Assembly (NCBI RefSeq): GCF_022376445.1
Contig: NW_025954977.1
Coordinates: 186,001 to 250,000, forward strand
DNA from: Fomitopsis serialis
Taxonomy: Eukaryota; Basidiomycota; Agaricomycetes; Polyporales; Fomitopsidaceae
Direction: 5' to 3'
Length of the DNA: 64,000 bases
How positions within the stretch are numbered: position 1 is the first letter of the stretch; each line of letters opens with the position of its first letter. Below, in pieces: positions 21,177 through 33,536 of this stretch. The notes below the pieces were generated by a model. The model was not told the DNA's origin. It saw nothing but the letters and a program-made list of their open reading frames with translations, and did no database searches. The position numbers and the translations under genes were made by a program.

Positions 21177-23922
21177 GTCGGCTCACTGGCAGAGAATAGT
21201 ATCACTTCGCGCTCGGACGCGATAGCGAGATGGGAGGACGAGCGTGGGTGGCGTATCAGACAGAGCGTGGGTGGCGTATCAGACAGAACGAGGGTAGCTA
21301 GCAGTCATGGCGATACTCCCCTTTTATAGATGGGAATAGTACAACAGCTGCAGCTTTGGTCGGGGCATGCCGTGGCTGTCCACCAAGTCCTGCAACCACA
21401 ATTGCGATGAGATGGTTCGTCGGAACCAATTTAGACTCGCCGGCAAGGGTGGCATAGCCTCACTAAGTTGTGGCAGCAACCAACGACGGGTGAAGCAGGT
21501 GCACAGGTCCTGGGTCAAATCCAAGACGTTCGAGGACTCGGGTACGCTGGTAGTATTTTGGTAATATTGGCGGCACCAGGCTCAGACTCCGATCCCAGTC
21601 CGAGTTGGGAGCTGGCTCAGTCACCGTGGACCGTGGCTGGTCGCCGCCAGCGCGATCACGAGACTGACAGACTCAGAGCGCGTCGGTCACCGGGTGGCGT
21701 CGCGCTTCATATCCTTCATTTCGTCTCTACCGGTCATCATTTTGCGCGGGGACTGTTCCGAGTCCTGTGGGCTAGCTAGATTCAGGAGGCCAACAAGTGC
21801 TGATCCAAATCCCTGGAATCTGACGTGCCAGCACATCGCCACCCTCACACGCATCGCATAGTATGCCTCAGCTTGGGCCGCATGCTTTGACTGGAGTCTG
21901 CTTACTACTTTCTCGAGGCCGCACTGGGGGGAGGCTGTACGCTGCTCACTTCAATAAACCCTGAAGGATACGGGATTGTTGCTGCATGCTGTGCTCCGTG
22001 CCAGTGCACTGAGAGTCAGACAACAAGGCTTGCCAGATCTCTATGTGCTGAGCGAGGGTTGCTGAACACACCGCTTTCGGACTGCCCGGCTCGAGCTATG
22101 ACACGAGGTCCTCCGGAGAGTCTGCTTCGCAGCTCAGAGTGTGTACTGTGTCTGCGTCGCCTTCGCACAGCCCACAATACTGCACAGCCAAAATGTTGTG
22201 TTCGCCGACTCGGTATCTTCGAACAGCAGCGACGAGGATGCAACGGTGCGGCGGCGCGGGGCCTGTGATGCCACTCCCATGCTACCGCGCCGTACGAATC
22301 GAGCAGACGCAAAACGCACTCCTGGACCGATTTATTGCCGGTTTGAAACGGACAACAGCAAGGACGAGAAAAGGCCGGGGGTGAGACGTGTGGTGCTTAG
22401 AGGAACGAAGCCGAACATCGTATGCGCAGGTGGACGCAGCCCTCGTCGCCTAGGTCATCGAATGCTCTGTGCTTTCCCTTTGATTCTGCTACGCCGGGTC
22501 GTCAACCGGCACGCAAGGCATGAGCCCCTAGGTGTGCACAGCTTGGTCCTCCGCGGCGCGTGCGCCACACAGGATCAGAACGGCGTCCTTCAGTGACGAA
22601 GCGGGGCTCGAGACAAGGTACCTTTCATGCGCATATGACGCGCGAGTGAGAGTGACTAACCACGGTGCATGACCGCAGCAAATCGAATGGGCTGCTAGAC
22701 GGAGTGCCAAGCGGGAAGTCTACTGGGGAGCCGCTCTGGCCTTCCGGCCGGCTTGCGGTTTGGGCCCACTGGAAGAACCAAAGAGGCCTCAGGTCAGGGC
22801 GACGTTGCGAAATCGTCGGTAAGTGGTACGCACCGTCGGCCCATTGTCGCCTATACTGCTCTCATCTCCTCCGCTGTGGTGGTAGGCCTTTCAGGTCGGC
22901 CCTCGTTGGGCCCGACCCTGCCCGCAGCGTGTTTGGCTACTACCCAGGCTGTCACGACCAAGTCAGGCTCCCAGCACCGATCGGTGCAATGCAGCAAATC
23001 GTGCGGAGCGATTGAGGACGCCCCTGTCTGCTCCGGTGGTATCCCATGAGAGCGCGCTTACGGCGATGAGTTTTCCAAGGCTGCTGCTTGCCTACGTGTG
23101 CGTATTCTCTGGCCGTATCGCCGTAGCTGAATAGGTTGGTGGCACCGTTTAGGTAAGCTCTAACCTTCGCTGTGGTCCGCCGCGCATGGCATGCCGTGGA
23201 ATACGTTAACGTTGCTTCGGCACTCCTTCAGGACCCGTCATTTGATAAGCTTGCCTGTATTGGATGGCTTCCAAGGACATATTCCCTTGTGCCATTGATG
23301 GTTCGGGCTGCATAGGCTGATATTTGAAGGCAGAACCTTCGGAAGAGAAGAACATGCACGCCTTCCACGAGTCGATGGATCTGTCTACGTCTACCTTGGC
23401 TTACTGTATAATCCGTGAGCTCGTGGCATCTCTTTTCATCCATACCCTGATCGGGTCAACAGGTCATGTATCGTCGACCATGCGAGCGGTCGACCTCTGG
23501 CTGGCACACAACGGTGCTGTGGCGTCGGACACTGCGACTTCTCGACAGGAACTGCCCGACGACCCATTCGACGATCGCGATCGCGGGCACATCCAGCGCA
23601 CGCCTCGCACCGCGAAGCCGCCCATCCCAGGGCACGCTCGACGGCGCCGCCCTTCCATGACAGCGACGAGCCATTGAATCGATCGGGGCGGGCCTGTCAC
23701 GCATCGCGGATCCAAAGCCATCGAAGCCATCGAAGCCCCGATCCGGCGCATCGATCGACGCACGCTCTTCGAGAAGGTCGGTACACACGAGGCCCCGAGG
23801 CACGGAACCGAGCGGGGCGGGGGCATGCAGTACACCCTCTTGTGCCTCGTCCTGTCCCTGTCATCCGCGCGATTTATTAAGGGTTAACGACGAATTTCTA
23901 CGGCATCCACTCACCGTTTACG
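21177..23922. other. Gene-poor stretch
   Basis: About 2.7 kb between the BTB gene and the HSF 3' flank. It holds a short tandem duplication (21239-21287). A 151-codon plus frame at 22141-22596 contains a plausible exon-like piece (SVSSNSSDEDATVRRRG), but no family is recognised and both ends lack clear splice partners. Confidence 0.45.
21239..21287. repeat. Tandem duplication of a 25-bp unit
   Basis: The unit GAGCGTGGGTGGCGTATCAGACA.. occurs twice, head to tail, about 60-110 bp upstream of the BTB gene start. It lies in the promoter or leader of that gene. Confidence 0.85.
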
Positions 23923-25048
23923 CTAACCCTCCTTCCGCGCAGACAGAGTCCACAACCACACCCGTCCTCGAGGACGGCCGGTTGACAGGTATACAGATGC
24001 TCTTCCATTTTTCTTCTTTCGTAGGTAGCTAGCTATGTAACAAGTGCGATGTGTGTATGTGGGGTGCGTCTGTACGCGCACGTAGACCAAAATCCGTACG
24101 CAGCGCGCGTACGCCCGGCGAGCATGGTTGCATGGTAATACACGTCTATGAATGATCCCCAAAAGCACGAGAGGACGGGAAACGGACTGTACACACGACA
24201 TGAGCGACCGAGGAGCACAGGGAGGAGGAAGGCAGGCAGAGAGTGCGACACCGTGGAGAACCGGAGAGTGAGACGACAGCGAAGGATCCCAATGGCGGCG
24301 AATGAGTGCGATGCGAACACGAAGTCGAAAGGCGATCCAGGTCAGCGGCCCGGGAGAGGTCGGGTAGCTGGGGATGTGCGGGTATGGCGCGGTGGAAGGT
24401 GTGGGTATGGGTTTGGGTTTGGATTTGTGAGGAGTGGGTAGGAAATGCAGAGCATGACACGGGCAGACGGATATCGACCGTAAGTAGGCGGTACAGGTAT
24501 ACACGTGAATGCAGCGGGGTAAAAGTGGGTAAGTATGCACACGAAGACGGACCGGCTATGTGACAAACAGCAAAACAGATGCAGCGACGAAGGGGAAGAA
24601 TGAGCGACAGCGACGGATGGTTGTAGTACACGCGCGACCCAGCCTAGAGTCGCGCGGGGGATGGATGAACAGGGGAGGGGATTCCTTTTTCTTTTGCAGA
24701 CACCGACACCGACACCGACACCTATCGCACAACAGCACCCCGCAGAGTCCAATCACTGTCCAAGACCAGAGCAACGAGGAGCGAGCAACGAGCAAGCAAG
24801 CACCACCGCACGCACTCCGGCGCGTGCCCCGACGTCGAATTGAGCACCGCGCACAGAGCGCGCCCATCCACGCATCCACGGTGAAACCACGCACGGACAA
24901 CAAGACTGAGGCGCACCTCCACCTCTCACCGCCCCTTCGCCTCCATGGACCCCTCAACTCTTCCCAGGGACCCCAGGCACGACCATTCCAGGCAATCCGC
25001 CCGCCGTCCGACCCACATTGCCAATATTCGGCACCGTCTCCTCCCTCC
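23923..25048. other. Low-complexity 3' flank of the HSF gene
   Basis: Purine-rich and C-rich tracts, GT-rich runs near 24,400 and a hexamer repeat (CACCGA) at 24701-24722. Open frames here are products of composition. Part is probably 3'-UTR of the HSF gene. Confidence 0.5.
24701..24722. repeat. CACCGA microsatellite
   Basis: Between three and four perfect copies of the hexamer CACCGA in the 3' flank of the HSF gene. Confidence 0.85.
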
Positions 25049-27709
25049 TCAACCCACCCACGCCTCTAAACCCCGATCCGCCCATCCCGGCACCACCACC
25101 CCCGCGCCCAAGCTCCCGCTCCCCAGCCCGCTCCCGCTCCTCGGCCGCCCCGCCGCGCCCCACCCGCTGCCCAGCGCGCCATACCCCAGCGGCGCACTGT
25201 CGCTCCGCGCCCTGCTCTTCTTCCCGCCCTCCCCGCCGCCGAGCCCGCCGATCGGCGTGCTCAGCCCCGACGACGGTGCCGTCCGCTGGCGCTTCGCCCC
25301 GCCCACGCGCTCGTCGAGGTCCATCGGCCCCGGCGACGGCGGCAGCGGCGTGCTCAGCGGCGCGGGGCCCCGTCCGGCGCATACCGCCCCGCGTAGCTGT
25401 GGTGCGCGCCCCCGCCGGACGCGCTCCCGTGGTGCGAGTGCATCGCCGCGCTCTCGTACGGCAGGTGCTGGAACGAGTGCTGCCGCGAGAGGCTGCTCGC
25501 GGGCGTGTGGCTCTGCGAGTGGTGGTGCGAGTGGTGCGCGCCGCCGTGCGCGTGGTGCGGGAAGTCCGCGGTGGTCGGGCTGCTCCCTGGGCTCGCGCCG
25601 AGCGAGTGCAGCGAGTGCGTGTGGTGCAGGGTGTGCGCGTGCGCGGGGCCGGACATGGAGAGCGAGGGCAGGAAGCCGCCGCCGCCCGCGTGCGGTGTTG
25701 CCGAGTTGGGGGAGGTGATGTAGATGTTCGGGTTGTCCGGTTCGAGGAGGTCGGCCGGGAAGGGGAGTTGCACTGCTCGCGCGCACGCATCGAGAGTAGA
25801 TGGAACATGCAAGAATATTCAGTCGGCCCGTTCCACGCAGAGGGAAGGAAACAATTACGCACGCGTCCCAGGCCACATCCTCTGCACGACCTCATACATC
25901 GCCTTCGTCACACCCGCCAGCCTCTCCACGCGTCCCCTCTCCGCATGGTACATCAAGCTCAGCCGTCTATTCTCTTCCCTAACCTGCGCAAGCTGCGCCG
26001 CGACCTCCATCCGCATCCGCACGCCAAATTAGCATACACGCTCTGCCGGGAACGCACGCACGGCGGCGGCGGGAGAACGGGCGCAACGTACCTCTCCGGG
26101 GAGCTCCACGCGGTGCTTCGTCGCCGGGTCGGGCTCGAGCGCCTTGCGCTTGATCTCCTCGAGCAGGTCGGGCCGCCCGCGCAGAAACTTGTGGTGCGAG
26201 AACTCCCACGTCTGCACGTCGGCGGAGGTGCGCTGCGCGCGGGGCGTCTGCAGAGGGGGAGGAGGCGCGCGCACGCGTGCGTGTGTCAGTACGGCGACAG
26301 AGAGGCAGCCCGGGATCATGATGATGTCAAAGTTTGAAATGCGAATGTGAGAGGCGCGATCCGGAGAATAGTGACCAATGAGGGGGATTGCGAACGGTCG
26401 ACGGCGCGGCGGACGCTTCTGAGGTCGGGTATCATATGGAGATGGGGGCCATGGGAGTTTTCAGGACGTTGGCCCGGAATACACAAAAAGAGGACGAGAA
26501 AGGCGCCGCAAGATACGGAATGGACGTACCCGGTTGATCTTGTGGAAACCATACATGTTCAGCTGTCGCACGAAGCTCGAGAACTACGCAGAGGGCGGAT
26601 GTCAGCGTCCGGGGCGCCAGGCCTGCATGGGAAGGGAAGACTGACATTGTTGTGCTTGAAGTGCGAGCCGAGGATCGTCCGACTGAACTCACCCACATTC
26701 GACACCACAAAGCTGGCGGCGGGTGGCGATGGTTGAGCATCGAAAGCCCACAAATCATCGCGGGGCGCACGCACCTGGTACCGAGCTCCGTCCACTGAAT
26801 GAACTGCGCGCTTTTTGGATCATTGATCATCCTGGCACGAAAGATGGTAAATGAGACACGCAGCGACGTGCAAGGCGGGCACACGCACTGATACAACTTT
26901 GTGACAAAGTTGTTTGTCCCAAGCGGTTTGCCCAACATGCCGACCTGGGGAGGCATGCTACCATGCGCACCCTGGCTCGCGCTGCCTTGCTGTAATGACG
27001 AGGCCTCGAGTGGCTTCAGGTGGTCATCCTGCTCGCCGCCGCTCGTGCTGCCGTCCACGGGGCTCCCCTCGGTATCGAGCCCGCCATAGTTCATATCCAC
27101 CTCGTCGTACGGGCTCGCGTCCATCGAGTGATCGCCGTACGGCTCTTCGATGTTTGTGCTCAAGGCAGGGACGGTCGGGAAGCTGCGCTTGCGCGGGACG
27201 CTCTTGTCCGACGATGAGCTGGAGCGGGAGCTAGTAAGGCGACGGCCGGAGTAGTCGTACGCCTCCTCGTAGCGGACGGAGGCATGGTCGGCGCCGGACC
27301 CGGGAGGCGCGAAGGAGAAAGGCGGCTGGAGCCCGGGGTGGTGGTGGGCATGATGCGCATGGAGGCCTGAGGGACTGATGGGTGTGATCGGTGAGACGTG
27401 GGAGCTGGGCTGCGTGCTCGGGTGGGGGCTGGGATTGATGGGGCTCATGTTGGTCGGGGACGCGACGGAGAGGGAGGAGAGGTTGAGACTGAGGGACGCG
27501 CGGTCCGGGTGGGCGTCGGAGACGGACACGTTCATCGGCGGCGGGGGCGGCTGGGTGTAGTACGGGTACTGGTCGCCAGACGGGCCAGACGAGGAGGGCG
27601 AGGGATAGGAAGACTGGGAGTGCTGGACAAGATGGCTCACGGAGGATGTGGACCACTGCTGGGCCTGCTGCTGCTGGGCCTGCTGGGAGTAGGGGCCGTC
27701 GGCGGACAT
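25049..27709 (-). CDS. Heat-shock-factor-type transcription factor
   Basis: Exon 1 encodes a long Gln/Ser/Pro-rich leader (MSADGPYSQQAQQQQAQQ...), His-rich patches and an acidic stretch, then the start of the HSF DNA-binding domain (NNFVTKLYQ). Further exons complete it: MINDPKSAQFIQWTELGT, SFVVSNVGEFSRTILGSHFK, FSSFVRQLNMYGFHKINR and VQTWEFSHHKFLRGRPDLLE. The winged-helix core with the recognition-helix block SFVRQLNMYGFHK is intact. Next comes the heptad-rich trimerisation region (VAAQLAQVREENRRLSLMYH). A Ser/His-rich C-terminal region follows, then PGPMDLDERVGGAKRQR in another frame. No intron explains the switch near 25,360-25,400, so a one-base error is likely. Very GC-rich. It binds nGAAn heat-shock elements as a trimer. 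The exact 3' end is uncertain. Confidence 0.85.
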
Positions 27710-30700
27710 GGGGGAGGCGGGGGATGGGAGTAGGTTGCAGAAGGGTCCATGGACGCGCTCGGGCGACGCGGGCTGGCAGCGCGCAGGAGGGAGAGGAAGA
27801 GGGGAGCCGCGACCGGGCGGCGGGGCGCAGGACGAAGCTGCTGCAGGACGGGAGGGGTGAGGCGTGCGCAGAGGCGGAGGGTGGAGGAGGAGAGAAGGGC
27901 GAGGGAGACTTGCGGCGGAGGCATGCCACCGCTCACATCCACCATAAATCGCGATTTCGGGGTCACAAACAAGCGCGCCGCCCGTATCAGCACACGTGCC
28001 CCGCCCACAAGTCCATCTCCCGTCCCCGCCTCTCGCCTCCCTCGTCCATCCATGCCGGCATCCCTGCGTCCCCGCCAGCCTCCCACCACGGACACGCCAT
28101 CAACCAGTGCGCCTCGTCCAGCAGAGTCCCACGTACGTCGTCGCGTCGCCTTCCCATCACCCGTGGCAGCACGCGACACGCGCTACGACACAGCGCCCCC
28201 TCTCTGTCGCAGTCCCCGCTGCACACTGTACGTCCATGCACGGCCCAATATGGCGCCCGTCCGCGCGCGCGCCGCGACATGCCCGGAAATTCTCGCCTGG
28301 CGCGCGCTCGGCCACTGTTGCACCCACGAACCTCCACCCCACAGCCGCACGAGCCTACGCAGCGGCCGCACCCAGGTCGCCCGCAACCGCGTCTCTCTGC
28401 TCAGAGCGCACGCTGCGGTCCCGTCCCGGACTGGGACACCTTCCTGATTCGCCATTCACCGCTCCCCGTCGCTCGCTTCGCGTCCTCCCGTGACGCGCAG
28501 GCCCAGGAGATTGGGTAATCGCGGCCAATCGAAGCGCGTCCTCCGTGGCCACTGACATTGATCATGGGCTCTCTCCCGCACTCGCACACGCCATCCGCCA
28601 ACGCGCGGCACGACACACGGCCCACGCCCAGCCCATCGCGCCGTCCATCGCGATATCTCGCCTGCCGCCTCCCAGTGTGGCCACATCTACGCGCGCCGCC
28701 GTCGAGCCGTCCCAATCTCGAGCCACGCCGCTACCCCCCTCCGGAGCCACCGTTCAACCGAGCGCGACGCCCCCGTGTGTGTGTCTGCACCTCCCTCTCA
28801 CAACGTAACCGGTACCGGCTCGCCCGCCTCATCAACGGAAATTGATCGCTGATATGCTTTGCTCCCCGAGCTCGCCGCTCCAAATCCAGCCATGCCCACT
28901 CCAACTGCGAGTGCCTGCAGACCCAAAAGAACCCGAAGCGCAGGAAGCATCCCGCGAGCGCCTCTCGCTCGAGCTTCCAACGACCTTCCCACTTGGCCCG
29001 CGGTAAGTAGTGCATTCCCCGCAGCGCCGGGCGATTAGCCTTTCCGCCGTCATCTCAGTCCGTGTCTGGACTCTGGAACTGGGGCTCGCTTGCCGTCGAG
29101 AGCACTCGGCTGGTCGTCGGCGGAATCCCATGCGCAGCGGGCCGCACTCGCCTAGCGAGCACGATCTCTAATTTACTACACGCAATCATATGCCCCGGCG
29201 CGTTCGCGTTCCCACTGCTGCTCTCGCTTTTCGCGCTTGCCTGCATCATGATGCAGCAGGTCGGCTACGATCCCACTTTGTATGCCCAGAGGCGTCGGCG
29301 GTGTCCCGCGCGAGAATGGCGATGAGTCCTGCGCGGGGGCGCGATAGTACGTTACGGCAGACGGACGTGGGACCATCTCCACCTGCGTTCTGCATACGTA
29401 CATTTGATAAGTGAAGCCCGCTCGTCGGCCCATCCTGACGTCCCGCGACCCCCGTCCGCCCACGTCCTCCGTGTCACCTCGACGGACGGCGGACGGGTGG
29501 GACGTGGCCGCGGCGGAAGGTGGCTGGATGGCCTGGCGAAGGTACCGCTCGGCCGGCGTGCTGCGCTGCTGTTCCCCAGGCACGGAACGCGCAGACGCAG
29601 GCCTCCGATCAACGCCCCATTATATCAAGATCGTGGCCGCACGGCACGGTCGTGATCACGCACCCGCGCGCGCACGCTCCCCGCCTTCTCGCACGCAGAT
29701 TTAGCTTTGCGAAGACGAAGACGAAGGGAGCGCAGAGGCGCGGCCCTGCGGTAGGGCACGTAGTGCACTAGGACTGGCGATCCTGGGGGATCTAAGCTAG
29801 TGCGGAAGCTTCTCACTTAAGTTAGGGGCGATCGATGGGCGGGGAGGCATCGAACGCGATCGGACGGACGCCACGAAGGGACACTAACGGGGGCCCCGCC
29901 TTGGCCCCGCCCACGTGTCTACCGCGCGCCCGACACGCGGGCGCCCTGGCACTGCGGGGACACAGGCGCTCGGACAGTGCCAGATCTAGGTACACTGATC
30001 ATGCCACGGAAATTGGAATGCGGGCACTCGACGTGTTACAGGACGTCGCGGACGGACCGTGTGGAATCTGGATATGCCACAATCAGGGCATCAAGTCGTC
30101 CATTGCGGCGTGCGTTGGCACGTTGACGGCGGAGCTCTGAAAAGCCGACAGGCAATGTAGATCCAGCAGAAGGGATTGGCAATTGCTGGACAGTCTACAG
30201 CTTGAAGCTTGTAGCTGCAGGGCAGAAGGCTGTGGTTGCACATAAGATTTTTTGATCGACATGCTGCATCTTGTGTTCGATAGTTACGTATCGTGTTTTC
30301 TGGCATGGTGAATGAACGTTCGGACGCGAGTCACTCAAGCAGGGGCGAGACAGAGGATGTCGGGTGGGCTGCTACTGTTGTCATTTAAGCTTGTCAGGTT
30401 CCCAACTAGATCCTCTCCATGTCGCCTTGCCCGTCACCGCAAAGAATGTGAATTGCTGCAGAACATAACGGCACTGCCAGCGCTCCGACTCCGAGTAGAC
30501 TTCATTCGTTCTCAGTAAACGGAATATCGATAGGCACTCTGGCGAAGCGCACACATGGCACAGGCACTGACTGTATCGGAGTGGCCTCGGTTGTACCCGT
30601 CGGCGCCTCAGCGAGGAGAGGACTCAGTTCGACCTCGGGATGATCCCACTTGCCCACCATCTACTTATAGAGTGGAAGCCACTCGACCGCTGCGTGCGCA

Positions 30701-31606
30701 CGAGGCACAAGTGCAGTATCATTTTATCGTTCACATCATGATGGGAGGGGAACTTGTGGCCTACTATCCTGCCATGACTGTCGTCGTGATGCGGCTCTCA
30801 TGCCAGTTTGGAAATGAAATCACGCAGATATTCTTCATATCGCGCGTTTGTAGCCAGTACTGGCTCGGACGCAGGATATGGCGTGGAACCACGGCCTGCA
30901 CCGTGACCGTTGGATTTTGAAACGTTTGACTGTTGGAGTGTTGGCGACAAGTACGGTCCGCTGTCTCTGACGAATCCACACATCCCGTTGAAACCTTTCC
31001 TGACAATATCCAATAGCCTTCGCATGTCTGTCCTACATCCCCATTCAGTGATCAGCGCTCCGGCTCCACTCCCAACTTAACCGTGATGCGACCTCAGCGG
31101 AACGGGACACCGCCAGTCGGATTGAGTACTGACACACAGCTCCTCGGCGGGACGCTCCCCCGTCAGGCTGTACGTTGCGCCGCCGACGATGGGCGCTGTT
31201 CCGCAGGACGTTCGCGGTGCTGTTCCGGCCTCACATCGGACTCCGGACATGGCGCACCTTGCCGGGAGTGCATGGGTGCGGCGCTATGCGTGCCGTCACG
31301 GTGGCAGGATCCGGGAGTGGTACAACGTCGACGGGCACGCGGGGTTTCCGAGTCGTCCGTGCTGCGCGGCGGCGGCGTGAGTCTCACGACACTGAAGAGT
31401 CCGGTCGGTAGCGGAAACCACGACGATGCGATGTTCATACCACGTCGTGACCCATACAAGATCTCGCGAGCCATACCCGAGCCAACGCCTCCGTGCGTCC
31501 ATGTCCGAGTCCGAGTCCGAGACGAGCTGAGCATGGGACGAGGGACTCAGACTCAGGCTCGAGCCCCGGAAGCCAGGCCAAGCGGACAGATTGACATTGG
31601 CCTTGC
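27710..31606. other. Long GC-rich intergenic region upstream of HSF
   Basis: Nearly 4 kb without an assignable gene. The first 1.3 kb is very GC-rich and open on both strands because of composition. Such length suits an extended promoter and leader of the HSF gene. Frames near 29.1-29.7 kb and 31.1-31.7 kb are shadows or random. Confidence 0.5.
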
Positions 31607-33536
31607 TCAGGCCAATTGCGTGGCCTTCTGCGCTTCGATGGGGGCCCTGAACATCGCCCAGGGCCGCGTGCGCAGGTCGGTCCTGTCCGCATGCGACGGC
31701 GGGGGAGTGGGTATCAGCGAAGTGCGCCCGAGATGAGCCTGGGTGCGCCGCTTACCCGTTCTGGTAGTTGGGTCCGAGCCAGAGCCTGTGCGCGGGAGTG
31801 AGCGGACGGCACGGTGGAGGCGGGTGGGGCGGGGGACGTACTGGTTACTGGTGAAGTACACGTAGCTACCGCCGCTCTGTAAGGTTGCAACGGACAAGGT
31901 ATCGGGCCACTACGAGAGAGGGTCTTGTCAGTCAAAAATAAATGAACTGTCATCGGAGAGTCATGCCAAACCTGAATGGCCGGGTCGCGGATGAAAGGCT
32001 CGACGATGCCCGTCGCCGGGTTGTACCTCGTCACCGCGTTATGTTCTGCACACAAACGAATTAGCCCCGCTCGCGCCTCACAGAATCATCCCACTCACCG
32101 GGCGCGCCAGCGTAAATATACCCCGAGCTGTCCGTCTCCATCCCGTCCGCGTTGCTCCCGCTCTCGCCGAGGTGCTCCACAGCCTGCTTGGCGAGCAAGT
32201 ACGCAGCGGGGTGGTCCGGTCCCGGCTCGACCTTGAGATACGACGTCGGGATGCGCCAGAATTGTCGGCTGGCCAGGGGAGCGAAGTAAAGATATTGACC
32301 GTCTGACGCGGGAGAACGGAGTCTGAGTTGAATATACACCAACTTGATTCTAAGGCTTACCAGGAGAGAGGGCGATGCCGTCGACAGCATACTATAGAAA
32401 GCTTAGTCGCGAATAGTATGCAGTGCAGTCGATTCACTGACCAGGCCGAAGTTATTGACCGCGTAAGGCGCCGTCACAGGGTATAGGTAGAACGGCACTA
32501 TGGAAAGGGTCAGACGAGTCCGATGCCTCCTCTTAAAAGCTTCCTTGACGTACCTCCATCGTATACGGGCACAAAGCCGTTATCAGGTGTCACAGACTGG
32601 TGTCCATCAAGGTGCCTCCACGACTGCCCAGTCGCCAGGTTAACTACAACCAGCCCCGGGCGGTTCGGCGAGCTGTCCGTGATGTAAGCGTAGCCTTCCC
32701 CACGGAGGTCGAAGCGGACGTCGTTGATAGACGAGTCAGCGTAGACGACGCTCGCGGGGAACGTGTACGTCGCGAAGTTCGTCCCGTTGAGGTAGAACCC
32801 GACGAGCTTCGGGCCGCCGGGGACCGCCGCGAGGAGGTACGAGCCGTTCACCTCTGGGCGGCCCGTGTCGAGCGCCCACACGCGGTCGAGCCCGTCGACG
32901 ACGACGGACTGGACGAACAGGAGCTTGTCGGTGACGATGCTGTAGCCGGGGTTGCTCGCGTTGGCGAATGCTGGGGGTGTGTTCCATTCCTGGCTGCTCG
33001 ACGTGAGCACGTAAACGTAGATCGACGGTGGGAGATGCTCACTTGGGCCATGGCGCTTCCGTTGTGGTGCTGGTGAAGGTCGCCAGGGTGTACGTCTCGT
33101 TGCCGCGAGGGAAGGTCGTGAACACTGACCCATCACTGGCTACGCCGACGCCCTGTCGATCATGCCATGAACACAAGCACAGTGAGTGAAGCTACAGCTA
33201 AAAACCGATTCGAGGTCCACGTACGATAGGCCAATAGTTGTAGTACGCATGCACGAGCTCTATCGTTGGACCGAAAGAGCCTGTGTCATAATGGATGCGG
33301 GCCTGAGCCAGACCCGGGTCCTCGTAGACATTGTATGGCAGTGGGGCCGCCGAGTTTCCTAGTGTCGCGTTGGGGTCCGGTGTCCCAGCTGGGGGAAACT
33401 CTGGGAACTAAATCATGCCGTTGGTTCGTTAGCATCGGCGAAATATGGCAGGCGCTGGGCATACATCGAAGACGCTGTCATTGGACTGCGCAACGGCGGC
33501 TACTGCCCAGAGGATGAACGGTAGTAGGAGAGCCAT
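31607..33536 (-). CDS. Secreted major royal jelly protein / Yellow family protein
   Basis: A predicted secreted beta-propeller protein. The signal peptide is MALLLPFILWAVAAVAQ. Later exons carry LPYNVYEDPGLAQARIHYD, VGVASDGSVFTTFPRGNE, QSVVVDGLDRVWALDTGRPE, VYADSSINDVRFDLRGEGYA, YITDSSPNRPGLVVVNLATG, LYAVDGIALSPDGQYLYFAP and NADGMETDSSGYIYAGA. These are the repeating strands of the MRJP/Yellow family (PF03022 type). The gene ends RPWAMFRAPIEAQKATQLA-stop. There are about nine exons. The family is best known from insects, where Yellow proteins act in melanin chemistry; fungi and bacteria have distant members of unknown substrate, often regarded as lactonase-like or binding propellers. N-glycosylation sequons (NGSY, NGTN) fit secretion. 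Confidence 0.87.

Noticed and set aside
24410..24440. GGGTTTGGGTTTGGATTT as a telomere-like repeat
   Set aside because: Only two to three imperfect units, and not the fungal TTAGGG sequence.
25018..26337. Very long plus-strand frames (up to 439 codons) opposite the HSF gene
   Set aside because: Arg/Ala/Pro-rich translation is an effect of GC content; the minus strand encodes the recognisable HSF domain.
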